DNA from: Endothia cerciana
Lineage: Eukaryota; Ascomycota; Sordariomycetes; Diaporthales; Cryphonectriaceae
DNA: 64,000 nucleotides
Direction of reading: 5' to 3'
NCBI GenBank assembly: GCA_026119935.1
Contig: JALRMH010000001.1
Location: 558,001 to 622,000 of the forward strand
Part shown: positions 11,409 to 24,611 of the stretch, piece after piece
Layout: each line of letters starts with the position of its first letter
Position numbering within the stretch: the stretch's first letter is position 1
Program-made: the position numbers and the translations under genes
Notes under the pieces: generated by a model
What the model saw: only the letters and a program-made list of their open reading frames with translations
Told to the model about the DNA's origin: nothing
The model's database searches: none

Positions 11409-14006
11409 CTACCAATGCCTCACACAGAGCAGGTTCTCGCTCATAGCCGTCAACAGATTCCACACCTCCTTCCTCTTCATCTCCTCCTGCAGTGCGATCC
11501 GCTCCAGGGCACATCGCCCGTTGAAATACTTCCAGAACACAGGCCAGTAGCTCGCCACCCTCTCATCCCAGTCCTCACCCCTCGCGACGCTCTTCCCCTC
11601 CTTGCCGCCGGCACCACCCTTCTTGCCCGCGGCAGCGTCCTTCTTGCTCCCTGCATACGGCTCCGTCCTCTTCTCCCTGAGCCGCCTCCCGATCGCGCTC
11701 AGGTACAGGCTCTCCTTCCCCGTCGCCTTCTTGGCATCCAGTATCACGTACGGGCTCAGCCCCGCGAGGTGCGCGGCGTTGTTGACGCTCGGGTGCTCCG
11801 TCGCCTTGGGCCCCGCCTTGCGCGCGTGCGCGGTCGCCTTCTCGGCGAGCTCCCGCGCGGCCTTGTCGGCTATGCGCTCGAGCCGGGCCTTCTCGGCGAC
11901 CTGCTCGGCGAGGGTGGGCTGCGAGTGCGGGCACGACGCGCTGGGGGAGCTGGGCGTGGGGGTCGGCGGCTCAGAGGCGTCGGGGCCGAAGACCTCGCTG
12001 AGGAGAAAGGCGGGCGGGGAGGCGGGCGGGGAGTAGTCGGGCTGCGGGGAGGAGTCGGCGGCGGCGGCGGTGGCACTCGCGCGCGATGACTCGGCGATCG
12101 ACAGCACGGAGAGGTCCGAGATGCTCCGGTCGAGCCCGCCCGCGACGCTCGCGGTCCTCTGCAGGGTCGAGGTCGAGCTCGCCAGGTCGGTGCCGGCCAC
12201 GCTCCCCGTCATGGCCGAGTTGGTGCTCCCGCGCCTCTTGCGCTCCTTGCTCAGCGCACCAGCCTCCCTCTCCCCGGGCGCGTGCGCCAGCTCGTCGGTG
12301 GCCGCGGCCTGGGCCTTCTTGGCGCGGGCGACCTCCTCCGCCTCGAGCGCGTAGTCCACCTCGTATATGATCTCGGGCCAGACGACCACGTACGCGAACG
12401 TGCAGAGCTGCATCACCCAGCCGCCGCGCATGAGCCAGGCCAGCATGGCGAGGTAGTCCGGGCGGAAAGACTTGGACGGGCAGAACCACTTGTAGGGCTT
12501 GGGCGCGGCGGAGAGGTCGGAGAGGAAATTGGGGAGGGCGGGCGCGAAGGGGAACTGCCGTGCCCAGGCGGCGGACGCGCGCGGGAGCGTCTTCATGTCT
12601 GCGTTGGGTGATAGGACGTAGACGTCCCGTGCGTGTAGGGGCGGGATGGCGATGGCGCGCCGCCAGAAGATGAAGTGCTGGGCGTATTTGCGGACCTGGC
12701 CTAGGGTGAGGATGTTGTTGGTCTGTTGAGAGACTTGATGGAAGGAGATTGTGGGCTTGGAGTGCCGGACGAATTCAATCATGGAGAGGGTGGTCTCGTC
12801 CGGGTCGGCGGAGAGCTCGGAGATGATCTTCTTGTCATCGCCCATGAGGAGTAGGGCAAAGTTCTTATCTAGGAATAGAGGGTCTTCGACGGCGTCATTA
12901 TCATCCACGGAAGAATTTGCCGTTGTGATCCATAACCCGCGGCTGTCCTCTTCACGATCCAGGGGTGGGAGATCGGAGATGTGGAAGGGCACCGGGATCT
13001 GCACCGAGTGTGTGATGGTCCCCTCGCCTGTCTCGAGCTGCAGAGCCGCAATCTTGTTGTGTGAAATGGCCTCGTATAGGTCTTGCATTGAAGCAGCCAG
13101 TGAGGAGCTCTGTAGTATCTCCTCCCACAGATGGCTCATCTTCCTCTTCTCCTCCCGCGCCTTGTCTTTGAGTAGCAAGATCTTCTTAGATTCCTTCCAC
13201 ACGAAGTCGCTGCGCTGCTGGACGTATTTGTAGGCCTTGTTAACCTTGCGGATGATGTTGGTGTACATGGTGTCGATCAAGTCCTTAGCCTCATGCTTCT
13301 TCGGGTTGAGGATGAAGACGAGATTGAACATGGTCATGTTGCTGATCTTGTCCTCTGTCTCTTCTTGACCGGTGGCCTGCTTGTCTGCCGTTCCCTTCTG
13401 CGCCAAATCCTTGGCCCCGACACTGTCGGCCACGGATGGCACATGGGCGTCACCATCTTTGTCATCAGCCTCGCCGCTCTCGTCGTTAGGGGATATCTGC
13501 TCGTCGTCCTTGCGAGGGGCGTCCCCATCCTCTTGCTTTGGCTTCCCCTGCTTCCTCTTGCTTTTCTTCTTCCATATGCCGCTCTCAGGCTTGTGAATAG
13601 GGTAGGACACGAAGTACAGCGGGTCCAGCGATATCTGAAAGAGCGTCTTGTGGTATGCTCTCGCCGGGGTCAGGATGCTCTCCAGGTCCTTGGTGGGGAA
13701 CCCAGCAACATGTTCCCAAGGCACGAGTTGGGTGCCACCGTCGGTGATGATATGATCATCCTGATTCCATGACATGAGGTCGGAGATATTCAGGTTGTAA
13801 GGCGTCGACCCATCGGCGGGTGCTGCGGCCCTCTCGAACAGGATGTCATCCTCGTCGGCTCCCTCGTCATCCTCATTGAGTCGTTCCGCAACAGGAACAA
13901 TATGAGGAGGGTAGTGAAACACGAATCTGGGGCCGTCACGATTCCTGTTTATGACGAGAGCCACGCCCAGAAAGTTTGAGGAGTTCGGAAGGACCGGAAG
14001 ACTCAT
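11409..14006 (-). CDS. NPR3: Nitrogen permease regulator 3 (GATOR1/SEACIT subunit)
   Basis: Npr3 pairs with Npr2 and Iml1 in the SEACIT/GATOR1 complex at the vacuole. The complex acts as a GTPase-activating module that turns TORC1 off under amino-acid or nitrogen limitation. A single exon encodes about 865 residues, inside the usual fungal range. The start at 14006 is the first in-frame ATG and yields the family N-terminus MSLPVLPNSSNFLGVALVIN, followed by FVFHYPPH. Conserved blocks include the region around PKKHEAKDLIDTMYTNIIRK and the C-terminal part with WPVFWKYFNGRCALERI and a last segment ending NLLCVRHW. Residues about 600-800 are a long low-complexity linker rich in Ala, Ser and Lys, probably disordered, with extreme GC content. 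It is convergent with the bHLH gene and divergent from the ethanolamine kinase gene. Confidence 0.93.
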   Translation of the reverse strand: MSLPVLPNSSNFLGVALVINRNRDGPRFVFHYPPHIVPVAERLNEDDEGADEDDILFERAAAPADGSTPYNLNISDLMSWNQDDHIITDGGTQLVPWEHVAGFPTKDLESILTPARAYHKTLFQISLDPLYFVSYPIHKPESGIWKKKSKRKQGKPKQEDGDAPRKDDEQISPNDESGEADDKDGDAHVPSVADSVGAKDLAQKGTADKQATGQEETEDKISNMTMFNLVFILNPKKHEAKDLIDTMYTNIIRKVNKAYKYVQQRSDFVWKESKKILLLKDKAREEKRKMSHLWEEILQSSSLAASMQDLYEAISHNKIAALQLETGEGTITHSVQIPVPFHISDLPPLDREEDSRGLWITTANSSVDDNDAVEDPLFLDKNFALLLMGDDKKIISELSADPDETTLSMIEFVRHSKPTISFHQVSQQTNNILTLGQVRKYAQHFIFWRRAIAIPPLHARDVYVLSPNADMKTLPRASAAWARQFPFAPALPNFLSDLSAAPKPYKWFCPSKSFRPDYLAMLAWLMRGGWVMQLCTFAYVVVWPEIIYEVDYALEAEEVARAKKAQAAATDELAHAPGEREAGALSKERKRRGSTNSAMTGSVAGTDLASSTSTLQRTASVAGGLDRSISDLSVLSIAESSRASATAAAADSSPQPDYSPPASPPAFLLSEVFGPDASEPPTPTPSSPSASCPHSQPTLAEQVAEKARLERIADKAARELAEKATAHARKAGPKATEHPSVNNAAHLAGLSPYVILDAKKATGKESLYLSAIGRRLREKRTEPYAGSKKDAAAGKKGGAGGKEGKSVARGEDWDERVASYWPVFWKYFNGRCALERIALQEEMKRKEVWNLLTAMSENLLCVRHW

Positions 14007-15179
14007 GGTCGATTCGATCCCAGGTCTCAGATGAGCCACTTGAAGCTTCCAACACCGGCGCCTCGCCCTGTCCCCTTCAGAACAGCTTGACCCTGGCCGA
14101 CAGGCGTGATACCGCAGGCCCCGGCCTACCAAAGTAAGAATGCAGGGTCTAATAGAAGGCTCATTTGCTAGTGGACCTGTTGCGAGCCTGAGTTCCCATG
14201 ACTCGACACATCATGAGGTACGACGTGAGTGCTTGGCGGGACTGGCTCGTTCTCAAGACCGTCAAGGTCAGAGCAGGGCTCAGGGACGCAAGTATGACTG
14301 CTTTCAAGGCCTCAGGCTGAAGCCATCCTGACATGACCTTGGTTGGGCCTTGATTGCTGCTTCGACGAAGGGGGGCGCTCTCCTCCTAGGCTTCGTGCCG
14401 TTTGATGACTGCTCCAAGGTAGCTAAAGGTTACGAGAAACCAATCACATGCCTGCCGGGGACCCCCCAACCAGAGGCCCTAGCATTGGGGGTTCATTTCT
14501 GGCTAAAAGGGCCCCGCAGTGCTGGGTACGTACTCAATAGTGGTACAGTACCCCCTATTTACCACTGCCGCGACACACCTGAAAAGTACTCCGTACCCCG
14601 TGCGCAAAAGCATCTCGTCGTTCTTTTCTGCCTACCCAGGAACCTGTCGCGTGCCTCGCCTGCGCAATCTGAAGTCGATCTAGGCTGCCGTGCCGGCCGT
14701 TGTCGACCTGACACTACATAGTGATTTCCCCTCTTCTTCCCCCTCGACTTCTTCGGACATAATCGGTACGAAGGTCCCAGCCTCTCAGGTATCCTCCTCG
14801 AAACGTCTTGGGGGATCGTCCCCATGCTCATGCTCATGCTCATCGCTGATCCAGGCGCAGGGACTAACCCCTCTACGACATATTGCGTATGTACTGCATC
14901 CGAACACACCCCGTCGCAAGATACCTTATGACGTGCCTCGTCGTGACCGCCGTTCCGACGAAATTGTGGCCTCTAGGCCTGTGGGTGTAGACAATCTGGT
15001 TCTGACGCTGGGCCTATGAAATAAAGACACATGAATTGAACCACGGACTGTACAAATTTCCAAAGTACCTGACGTTCTAGTCAGACCCTTCTCCGTCCTC
15101 CTCCTCCTCGTCGTCGTCGTCGGCACCCACCACACCGGCCCTCCTCCAAGTCCGGTCGTCCTACCAACCCGACTTGACC
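14007..15179. other. Divergent promoter region of NPR3 and the ethanolamine kinase gene
   Basis: 1.17 kb with no supportable gene. It contains the palindrome-like TACTCCGTA at 14587-14595, a short CTCATG repeat near 14824-14842, and a CT/CGT-rich pyrimidine tract at about 15083-15123 directly before the kinase start, resembling a core promoter or leader. Confidence 0.6.
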
Positions 15180-16638
15180 ATGATACACCAGCACCACTCA
15201 AGCGGCACCGGCGGCCCCGCCACCACCGCCAACGGTGCCGGCCCCGCGCCTATCACCTCCGGGTCCTCCCACCGTCCTGTCCCCTTCATCCCCCAGACCT
15301 ACACGAACGACGACTCCGACGCCTCAGCACGGGACCTCATCCTCGCCCTGCGACCCGACTGGTCCTCGCCCGGTTCTTCGATCGAGTTCGTGCGCTTCAC
15401 CGACGGCATCACCAACACCCTCCTCAAGGCCGTGAACAAGCGGCCCGGCTTGTCGAAGGACGATGTCGACCGCGAGGCGATCCTGCTCCGGGCCTACGGC
15501 AACGGCACCGACCTGATCATCGATCGCGCGCGCGAGACGCAGAACCACGAGCTGCTCATGCAGCACGGGCTGGCGCCGGAGCTGCTAGCCCGTTTCGACA
15601 ACGGCATGATGTACAGGTTCATCCGCGGTGCGGTCACGCAGCCCGAGGACCTGCGGAGGAGGGAGATATACCTTGCCGTGGCGAGGCGGCTGGCGCAATG
15701 GCACGCCACGGTCCCGTGCCTGCCCGGGAAGACGCACCTGAGCGAGAGGATGAACGGGCACGCTGCCGAGATGCTGGAGCGCGCGAACGGGGGCGCCAAC
15801 GGCACCAAGAGGTTCGGGAGTCTGCAGGAGGTCGTCGACGGGGCGTGCCCTGGGAAGCAGGCGCCGAATGTCTGGACCGTCATGCAGAAGTGGATCCTCG
15901 CGCTGCCGACCCAGACGCCGGCGCAGAAGGAGAGGCAGGCGCTGTTACAGGGCGAGTTGACGGAGCTGGTGGCCAGGATGAGCTCGCGGCCGGGCTTAGG
16001 CAAGGACGGTGTGAGTCTTCTCCTCTCTGAGAGCCAATCCATGTTCGGAGCGCAGCTGATCGTGACCGCAGCTCGTCTTTGCCCACTGCGACCTCCTGTG
16101 CGGGAACGTCATCGTTCTCCCCAAAGGTGAGGCCTCGCAAACCGGGATAACGGCAACGGCCAACGGGCTCGGCAACGGCACCAGCACCGCCAGCAGCACG
16201 GAGTCGGTCACCTTCATCGACTACGAGTACGCGGTGCCCTCGCCCGCCGCCTTCGACCTCGCAAACCACTTCGCCGAGTGGGGCGGCTTCGACTGCGACT
16301 TCAGCGTGCTGCCGACGAGATCCCAGAGGCGGGAGTTCATTGCCGAGTACGTGCGGTCGTACTTCGCCCTGCTCCCCGAGAAGCCAGAGAAGTACGATCA
16401 GGAGGCCGAGATCCAGAGGCTCATGGCGGAGGTCGACGTCTACCGCGGCATTCCCGGCTTGTACTGGGGGATATGGTCTCTGATCCAGGCCACCATCTCA
16501 CAGATCGACTTTGACTATGCCTCGTACGCCGAGGTCAGGCTCGGGGAGTACTGGGCGTGGAAGGCCGAGGTGGACGGGAGCAGACAGGCCAAGGGCGAGG
16601 AGATGCCGTTGAGGGAGCGGCGGTGGGCGCAGGAGTAG
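15180..16638 (+). CDS. EKI1: Ethanolamine kinase (choline/ethanolamine kinase family)
   Basis: Phosphorylates ethanolamine with ATP, the first step of the CDP-ethanolamine (Kennedy) route to phosphatidylethanolamine, in the cytosol. Two exons, 15180-16010 and 16072-16638, are joined by a 61 bp GT..AG intron, giving about 465 residues. Diagnostic blocks are FVRFTDGITNTLLKAV and GNGTDLIIDR (nucleotide-binding lobe), LAPELLARFDNGMMYRFI, the Brenner phosphotransferase motif HCDLLCGNVI (catalytic Asp about 284), and IDYEYA at about 326-331 (metal-binding Asp). AFDLANHFAEWGGFDCD follows. The DGITN and GNGTDLIIDR blocks fit ethanolamine kinases better than choline kinases. The first 40 residues are low-complexity, and a Gly/Thr/Ser-rich insert lies between HCD and IDYEY. 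The start is the first ATG, at 15180, after the pyrimidine-rich leader. Confidence 0.9.
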
Positions 16639-19600
16639 AGTGTCGGGGCGCGTGTGCTGACGCCCGTGAGTGTGGTTGTTCGTGTATGGCGTGCTTGAGT
16701 ACGGAAAAGCAGGTGCGGAAATACCCAGCCTTGTCTCAAGAGACGGCAGGAGGACGAGTGCTTCAGGTCATTCAACATGCTCTTTTAGGGGTGACGAAAA
16801 TCACAAAGGGACACAGCATATCATGGAGCTGGCTCATGGGTGATAAATTTTATTTAATAGAAACCTACTTTCAAAATTTTTGAAAATGAGCGACACATCA
16901 GCTGGTCAGAGTCAAGCACTGGAATATTGGTTCTCGTGTACTGGCAAATTTCTGTGTCGTGTATCTTAACAAGAGATATGTGGGCGAGTACAGAGCCAAA
17001 GGCCTAGCAAAGTGATGCAACAGATTTTATGGCTTGCAACAACAGCCACTAAACGATGATGTGAAATCGATTTTATATATGTCGAATACCAGACTAGTCG
17101 TCCTATGGCTCGTGTGCTACGGTCCAAGTGAGGCTACGAGGAGTGTCCCTACCGCGGCGGAATGTCAACAGGCCCAAAGCTCGAAGCGTTCTTCTAGTAT
17201 GAGGTCCACAACCCAGCGCCTTGTTCGCTTCGAGGACAATGGTCCGCTGACGCACATACCCGTGGATTGTCGCCCGTTCGTTGCGGAGACCGGGACTGGG
17301 CGTCAAGCCCAACCTGTCCCTGGCATCACCAAGTTTCGAACAGGTGCCCGGCATCCACCCTCCCATGGGTCACCACAGAGACTAGGACAGCCGAGAGCCA
17401 CTCGGCCCTGTGGAACACCACCAACAAACCACCCCCCGTAGGCACGCCGTCAACCGCGCATGGAGGGGGGCGGGCCTGGGGGTCAGCTCTTCCTGCATCA
17501 AGCTGGACTTTTACATCAGGCTGGGCGCACATCATCAGTCCAGGCCCTTTGTCGAGAAGCCCACCAGGACGACGTCAACATGGTCCAGCGACCCCGACCG
17601 ATCCTGCCGAGCCTTAGCAAGTGGCTGATATGCAGAAGGAGGTGACCCCCCTTTCTTCCGTAACGATGTACCGATGCACAGTTACCTTGTCTTTTTTTTT
17701 TTTGTTTTTTTTTTTGCGCATGCCATCGGGAAGAGGAGCAGCCGATAGCGACGCTCAGAGTCGAGTACCAGCCCTCCGTGAGCAAGGGGAGCGCCGGAGA
17801 CAGCGCTGCTTTCCCGGGCGCGAAGGGCATACTCATCGGGAAGACGGGCGAGGTGGCGCCTGGGAGCTGTCATCTTCGACCGCGTTCATAGGCTCATCTC
17901 TCCCCCTCCATAGTCGAACCAGATGCCGCCACCTCGACGGCGTGACCCGGAAGGAGGTGCCTCCCCCCCCCTCTTCCGTGATAGCTACCACCCCCACCAG
18001 TCACGGCAGGGGTAAGCTTTATGTCGTGCATATGTCCAGTATGATAGATAGGTATTCGGTCTCATGCCGGCATCATAGCTAGATGGCAAGGCGACCAGGG
18101 CAGCACCAGACCAGCTGAGCCAACCAGCTATGCCGCCATCCCACGCTCGCAGTCGCCGCTACCAAGAAACCCCGTGTACTGGTCCGATATCTCGAGCGGG
18201 CACCACGACCAGTACCGAAACGTCCCATCGTGCCGCAAGAGCCGCTCCGCACCTGTAGACCTGGTAGCTTGCGAGTCACTGTAGGGAGATACGCATGACA
18301 GCCGGTCTGCGGAGTAAGTAGTAAATTAGGCGCTCCTACCGTTCCTCAAATCCTAACTGGTCAAGCCGCCGGTCTTCTCAAGGAGGGGGAGGGTCCAACT
18401 GGCGAGGCAAGCTGCGACGGCAGGCTCGGCAGCTCGCGGGGCAAGGCCCCGAGTCTCAATCTGGATGTGAAGGACATGTGATAAAGAGCGGAATCGCTGC
18501 ATTGCAGGGCTTTTTCTTGCGACGGGGCCAACACAGGCGATGGAGAAAAGCTTCGTACAGACTCGACTGGCCGGACAAGGGCCAGAAGAGACAGCCCCCT
18601 CACAATTACGCGTCGTCGGGGACGGGATACATTTGTCCATTATGATGGAAACCCGAGGGCGGGCATCTGTGGCTTCGTTTTGTGCACGTGTCAGGTAGTT
18701 CTTGGCGTCCGACGATGGGAGGCATCGTGATCGAAAGGCCCCACGTTTCATGCATCACCACCGTCAAGCGGCTCCGAGGAGACTCGTACGAGAGATAAGC
18801 CTGAATTGGCGTTCGAATGCACCGTGAGGAGTACTGTAAGCGATCTGTTAGGCTCGCGAGTCGTCATCCCTCAAGAACAAGCTGTGAGGTTGATAGTAGT
18901 AGGATATCACCTTCCCTCTCGGTGTAGCTCCAGGATACCTAGGTCGCGACAGGATCTGTCACTGGACTCGAGCAGCTGTGATAGCAGAGCATATTGCATA
19001 CCTTGTATCTCGCTGAGCTCTGTAAGTATCCGGGGGCGCCAAACCGAGTTCCCCCGGCCCAAGGTAACTATACGCCTATCATAGCGACTAGCAGACATTA
19101 TCGAGCGACAATGCTGTAGCCCTTCGCGCCCCTTCAATAAGCCTTGCAGAGGCATGACCCATCAATGGCTGCAGCCGAGACTCCCCTTACCCAAGTGACG
19201 ACAGCAAGTGCAATGTAGCATTGGCCGGAGTCGAGCCGAGTCCTTTGTTCCAGACCTCAAGGCTGTGAAGCAAGGTTAGGGCTGGGGTCCGCCCCGACCG
19301 TGCCAAGCTGCCCTAGGGCTGGCGATGTCCTCGGCGAGCAACATGATGCGCCAGGATGAGATGTACCCAGAAAGAACTGGTGCGATGTCACAGTCCTCGT
19401 CGTGCGCTGCGACCTTGGGCTTCCAAGGTGAGCATAGATGACGACGCTTTCCGCTCCGTACAGTATCCCGTCCGTGATCCCATGGACATCGCGCACCACA
19501 ATAGTGGGCTCAGGTCTTCCCGAGACTAGCCGCATGCCATTTTGAAGCATTCTTCCCTCGGAGACAGCTCGTACAGGTCCGGGGCCGAGTCCAGAGGCTG

Positions 19601-22600
19601 TGAATGATTCCTCAAGAGAGCAACGGCAGTCTGGGCATCGTCGGCGGTCGTTCGTGGAAGTGCCGGTCTCCACCGACTGACGCGCGTTTAGAGGCTCCTC
19701 AACGCTGTCGGCAATGTAACGGCCATTCCCCTGCTCGGGAAACAGAGACCGCACAGAGCAGCGTTGAGGATTTCTGGCCTGCCCCGGGGCGGGATATGTT
19801 GCGAGATGGTGACGATCGGCATCCTCGAAGGAGAAGGTCGATATGGCAGCTGAGGAGTTGAGGCGAGCGAAAAAGGTAAGGCAAATCTGGCGCTAGGCCC
19901 CAAATGCCTGCGCCCTCGCTGAATGAGGCCTTGGCCCAGTCGTCCAAACCCCAGAGCTGACATTGATGGAAACAAGGTTGAGATAATGCATGCAAACGAG
20001 CGGGGCCCACGTCGTCGGCGGTCGGCATCGGACATTGGTCTGTATACGGGAAGGATGTCAATAATGGTTGAGTGATTAAGCGGGTATGCTCCTGGTCTGT
20101 CTTCGGAGGAGGAAGCGTGACCCTGTCACATACAAGACTCTTGTTAACCAAGTCGTCCATACCCGGCAGCATCACTGGCCCGGGCCTGGATCATCGGGGA
20201 GAGGACAAGCGGCCTCTGCAAGTGGCGAGTTGCACAAGGGGTCGTGCTGAAATTTTGAAGACCCTGCATTGCAGTTCTCTCACGGCGATCACGGCGATCC
20301 ATGGTACAACTTGTCATGCCGATCTTTAGTCACACCGGGAACCAAGCATCGTGCATCTCGCGGTTGCCAGGATCCTTGTGTCGTATACTTTCGACATACA
20401 TGAGGCCTATAGGGTTCCACTCTGCGTTATCGCTTCTCGCGCCGACCAGTCGAACGTGCAGTTTCCGTCAGGTTTGGGCGCGCGGTGGTGCTTGACAGGA
20501 TTGTGGATCATCCAAGTCCCGCTACGTGGGGTTTTGGGATCACGATAGCCTCGCAGGTCACCGACCAGGGATCTGGTCCGGGGCAGAGCAATCGCTGAGG
20601 TGACGTAGAGGATCACGAGCTGCAGAAGAAACTTTGCACACTTTCTGAATGTGCGTCGGAGTCTGTGGGGGCAACCGTCTATTACTGCGGTCGATGCATT
20701 AGTCGATTGGGAGAGTCTTTCGGCTTGGAGACGTTCACAGACTATCGAGGCGATCACATCTTTTGGTGTGCTAATATTTGATCCGGGCCCTTGCCACTGC
20801 TGCGTACTGTGCGGCGGCGAGTCTGTGCCAAACCCAAGTTATTATACCTGCTGATAGAGTTTTGTCCCCTCAATAGAGCAAGTCTTTCCCCGCGCTGACG
20901 AGCTAGCAAAAGGGAACTGGTTGTGCCATACAGAGGCAGCAGAGAATCGCCCTCGCGACGACTTGCTCTGCGTCGTTCGAGACGCATGAGACTACGCGTC
21001 GTTCGGGGTTCAAGCCGTATCGAGACTGGTACCTCTTTACCCTCATGTACTTTTAGGGATTGTGCGTTAACCCGTTATGGTGATCGTTGAGTCGTACCAG
21101 GCGTCGTACCAGGCCATCGGCTTGAGGTTTGAACGCTGTAATCACCATCAGCGCCACTTCGCCGACCAGATTCTCGAGAGCGGCTACGATCGTGGGAGCG
21201 GATGGATGCCTGAAAATCGCAATGCGGTACAGTCTTGGCACTATGTGTGTGTATTGGACCCTTTCGCATTCGATCCAGCGGTGTGGGGAAGGAAAAGGAA
21301 GAAGAATAAAACTGACGGCGTCTCGGTGAGCTGCTCCGATGGTCCCTGGAGGTCTGGATTCAGAAACCCCTACCACAACGCCTAGATGGCATCTTGCGGG
21401 GCCCCATAATTGAGGCAGCTTGCCTGGTTCGGCCTACCTACCCTGAAGAAGTACCGCCGGCCAACCCAGGGCCCAACCTGGCCTGCGGTATTCTATTCGC
21501 GGGAAGACGTGGTCCGTGTTCCGACACGACCTGTGAGCATGCGTACACTTCTCTGATCTGCCCTTTGAGGCTGTCGTCGTCGATTACATGGTCAGTCGGT
21601 GACCTCAGGGATCAGAGCTCAGTCTCGCCTAGTTCCCAGTCAATACTTGGGCCTGAGGCAATCGTTGTTTGGTTTTATCTGTCCGGAGTCGAGCAAGGGG
21701 GTAGCTTTCTGCCGGGAAGATCAGCAAGCTCACGGGCTGCGATAGCTTATTGCCCTGCAATCATCAACTATCGGACGAGACTATTACGTAGCCGCGGGGG
21801 ATCGGCCACATCCGCCGTGTGACATGGACGGGGCTAGGACATACGGCGAGGTACAGCTCGCCTGGAACCCTCTCATGGAGTTGCTAGTCGGGACATGGTT
21901 GGGGAGTAGCATTGAGTGATCGTGATAGAAAGGCGGTGGGTTAGGAGTTGGGGAGGGGCTGAGTGGTTCCGCCGCGTGCTACGCTCACACCAGCAGCTGC
22001 GCTACAAATGCCGGCAGAAGTGTCCTGAGTTGCAGCATGTAACGAGCCCTGCCCACAGCAGCAATATAGTACCAATCACCGCAATGTACGGCGGTGCTCA
22101 GACAGGTGGAGACCCGTATTCCCATGTTCCTCCTGCTATCTGACCGTCTGTCTGCCTGCCTGTGTGGTGCTCGTGAGTCTCAGTGCTGGCGAGCCAAAGC
22201 CTGACCGGTGTAGACTAGTGTCGGCATGCCACCATTGAGCTGTGGCATTAAATACTGTGGTCGTTTTAAGGTTGATGATTCTTGGCAGCCCAGAGGAAGA
22301 TGGGATCGACGCCGACGATATACCTATAGTAGCAGTCGGTGGATCGTCTTATCATGGTTGTGATATAGGAGGCATCGGGAGGCGGATAGCGGGAACCGGC
22401 AAATATGGTGACGACAGTAGCTCGAGGCACACGGCAGCTGGAAGGATTGGGGGGGGGGGGGCATTAGGCCCTGAGGGCCGTGCAAGTCCTGTATGGCTGC
22501 CAGCCAACCTTAGGGACCGATTGACGGATGGCATGAGCGGCAATATGGGTCCGCACTGTCTCGATATAGTGTGGCAAGACCCTTGAGTCGAACGCACACA

Positions 22601-23345
22601 GGTGGTGGCGGCTTGACTGACGAGGATTGTCGCAGTGGTTCAGGAGGGAGCCGTGGCCGTGCGTGCAGGTAGGAAGGACCCAATGACGGGGAGAGGAATG
22701 CCCTGGCAGCCTGTCCTGTACTATGATATGGACTCAGGAGCCGTAGAGCCGTCCATCTGGCGATCAGGGTTCGAGGTGGCCGTGTGCCGTACTATAGTAG
22801 GGGCCAGGTTGTCGTTGAGCGGGGGCCTCACCTCATGTGCGAGGCGAGATCCGGGATCAAAAGGTCCGAGTCCCCAGCAGCGTGGGAGGTCCGTCGAGCT
22901 ACATCATAGCTTCGTCGAGGGCCTCCCGCCTGGCATACCGAGACAACCCCAAGCAAGAGGCAGTCTGGGTAGCGTGTGAGAGGGAGGAGGGGGGAGACCG
23001 GGTCGGGAGCTCGAGACGGGCGGACGGACGGCTCATTCCTGGGGGCTAGGGCTCATGCTCAGCTCTCCTCAGCTGCGATGGCGACCCCGTCCGGAAGGTT
23101 GGATGAGGGGTGTCGAGATGGGTGGTGTGGCGCCCTCAGAGTCAGGTGCTTGTACTACGATACTATAGTTATGTGGGACGCCCTCATCCCGTCTCCGTCA
23201 TCATCAGCAAGGCAGCACGTGCAGGTAGGTGGCTGAGTGCCAGTGGGTGAGGGGAGGGATGGCGGTGCGTGCACGACACCCACGCCGCCAGGAGGTGGAG
23301 GGGCCATGGTGGATGAGGAGTAGTTAGGACGAGGGCGAGGAAGAA

Positions 23346-23372
23346 GAGGAGGAGGAGGAGGAGGAGGAGGGG
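23346..23372. repeat. (GGA)n microsatellite
   Basis: About nine GGA units on the + strand, in gene-free sequence. Confidence 0.93.
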
Positions 23373-24231
23373 CAGGGGGGTGGGGTGGGTACAGTGTTGT
23401 TGTGCCCAGGTCCCGTGGATGGCTAGCACCCTGGTCCCTCTGCCCGCCCGCTGGGAACCCTACCAGGGTAGGGTACGACTTATGGCATGTCAGTACCTGG
23501 GCACGCCTGGGCGCTCGATCAATCTGATGCTGCCCGCCCTTTCCCTCCCGCCCAGACCTTGGCTAGTTTTAATACGCTATGCCTTATGGTAGCAACCTTT
23601 CGATAAGTCTTGAACCAAATGTTCTAGGTTCTCGTTCCCTCTGTCCGCTCGAGGAATCAATCGTCCTTTTTTGGTTTTTGAGGCCTCATACCACACCTCT
23701 AACAGGGGATGGTCACCTGGACCTACAGATATTTCCTCGTGCATGCCCCTCACCTGTTGCCTGCTGCTTGGAGCAGCGTACGGGTACGGTATCAGGATGC
23801 TGGGGGGTGGCGCCGATGGGTGATCTATAGTAGGTCGTAGGTACTATAGTACTGTAGATAGCAGTCGTACGGAGCTGAAGCTGAGATTGATAAATTACTG
23901 ATGCAGAATCAATCAACCCACCCTTTGAGCTCGGGCCACACCTGCCCACCTGCTGCAGGATCCCTGAAGTGTTCCCAGGGTAGGCGAGACGAGCTGCATT
24001 CGCGGTCGCAGCTGCACATCCGCAACAGTAACTCGCCGCGGGTGTGTGATCACTCCCTGTGACGCCCCAGCTAGGTAAGCAGGCAGCCAAGTACTCTTAC
24101 CGTCCTTGCTGCTGCAACACTGCAGGTAGGTGTACAGTATCACTACATGTTGTACTATGCTATGTGGGCAGGCTGGGCTGCAGACACCCAGCCCAGGTAT
24201 ACACCCACCCCTGTCGCAGTGATTCCTCTTC

Positions 24232-24258
24232 CTCTCTCTCTCTCTCTCTCTCTCTCTC
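24232..24258. repeat. (TC)n microsatellite
   Basis: 27 bp of TC dinucleotide repeat, continued by a C/T-rich stretch to about 24295. Confidence 0.95.
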
Positions 24259-24611
24259 CCCCTCCCTCCCCCCCTCTCTCTGTCTGTCTGTTGCCGTCCC
24301 CCGTCCTTTGATGCTTGCCTCGCCTGGCCTTTCCCTTTGTCGAGTATCTATCTCCTCCTGTGCTCGTGTTCGTTTTGTCCGTTCACCTACAGTCTGAGTA
24401 TTCACCTGGTACGGAGTACCTTAATAGGTACCCGGCTTTCAAAACAACCGTTGGAGGGTCTTCCCTCCTCGTCTGGGGGGTCCCCTCCCTCCACCTATCA
24501 TCCCGAGTGTCCACAGGTCGTGCTGGGTACTGTAAGATACAGTCTCCCTCGCCTTGCAGTCTGCGAGGCACCTTGAACCTCCATGTTCTGCTCCTCTTCT
24601 CGTCTTTCCAG

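Noticed and set aside
11385..12089. Long open frame on the + strand opposite NPR3
   Set aside because: It is an antisense shadow created by the very GC-rich low-complexity part of NPR3. Its translation is Arg/Gly/Leu-rich with no domain.
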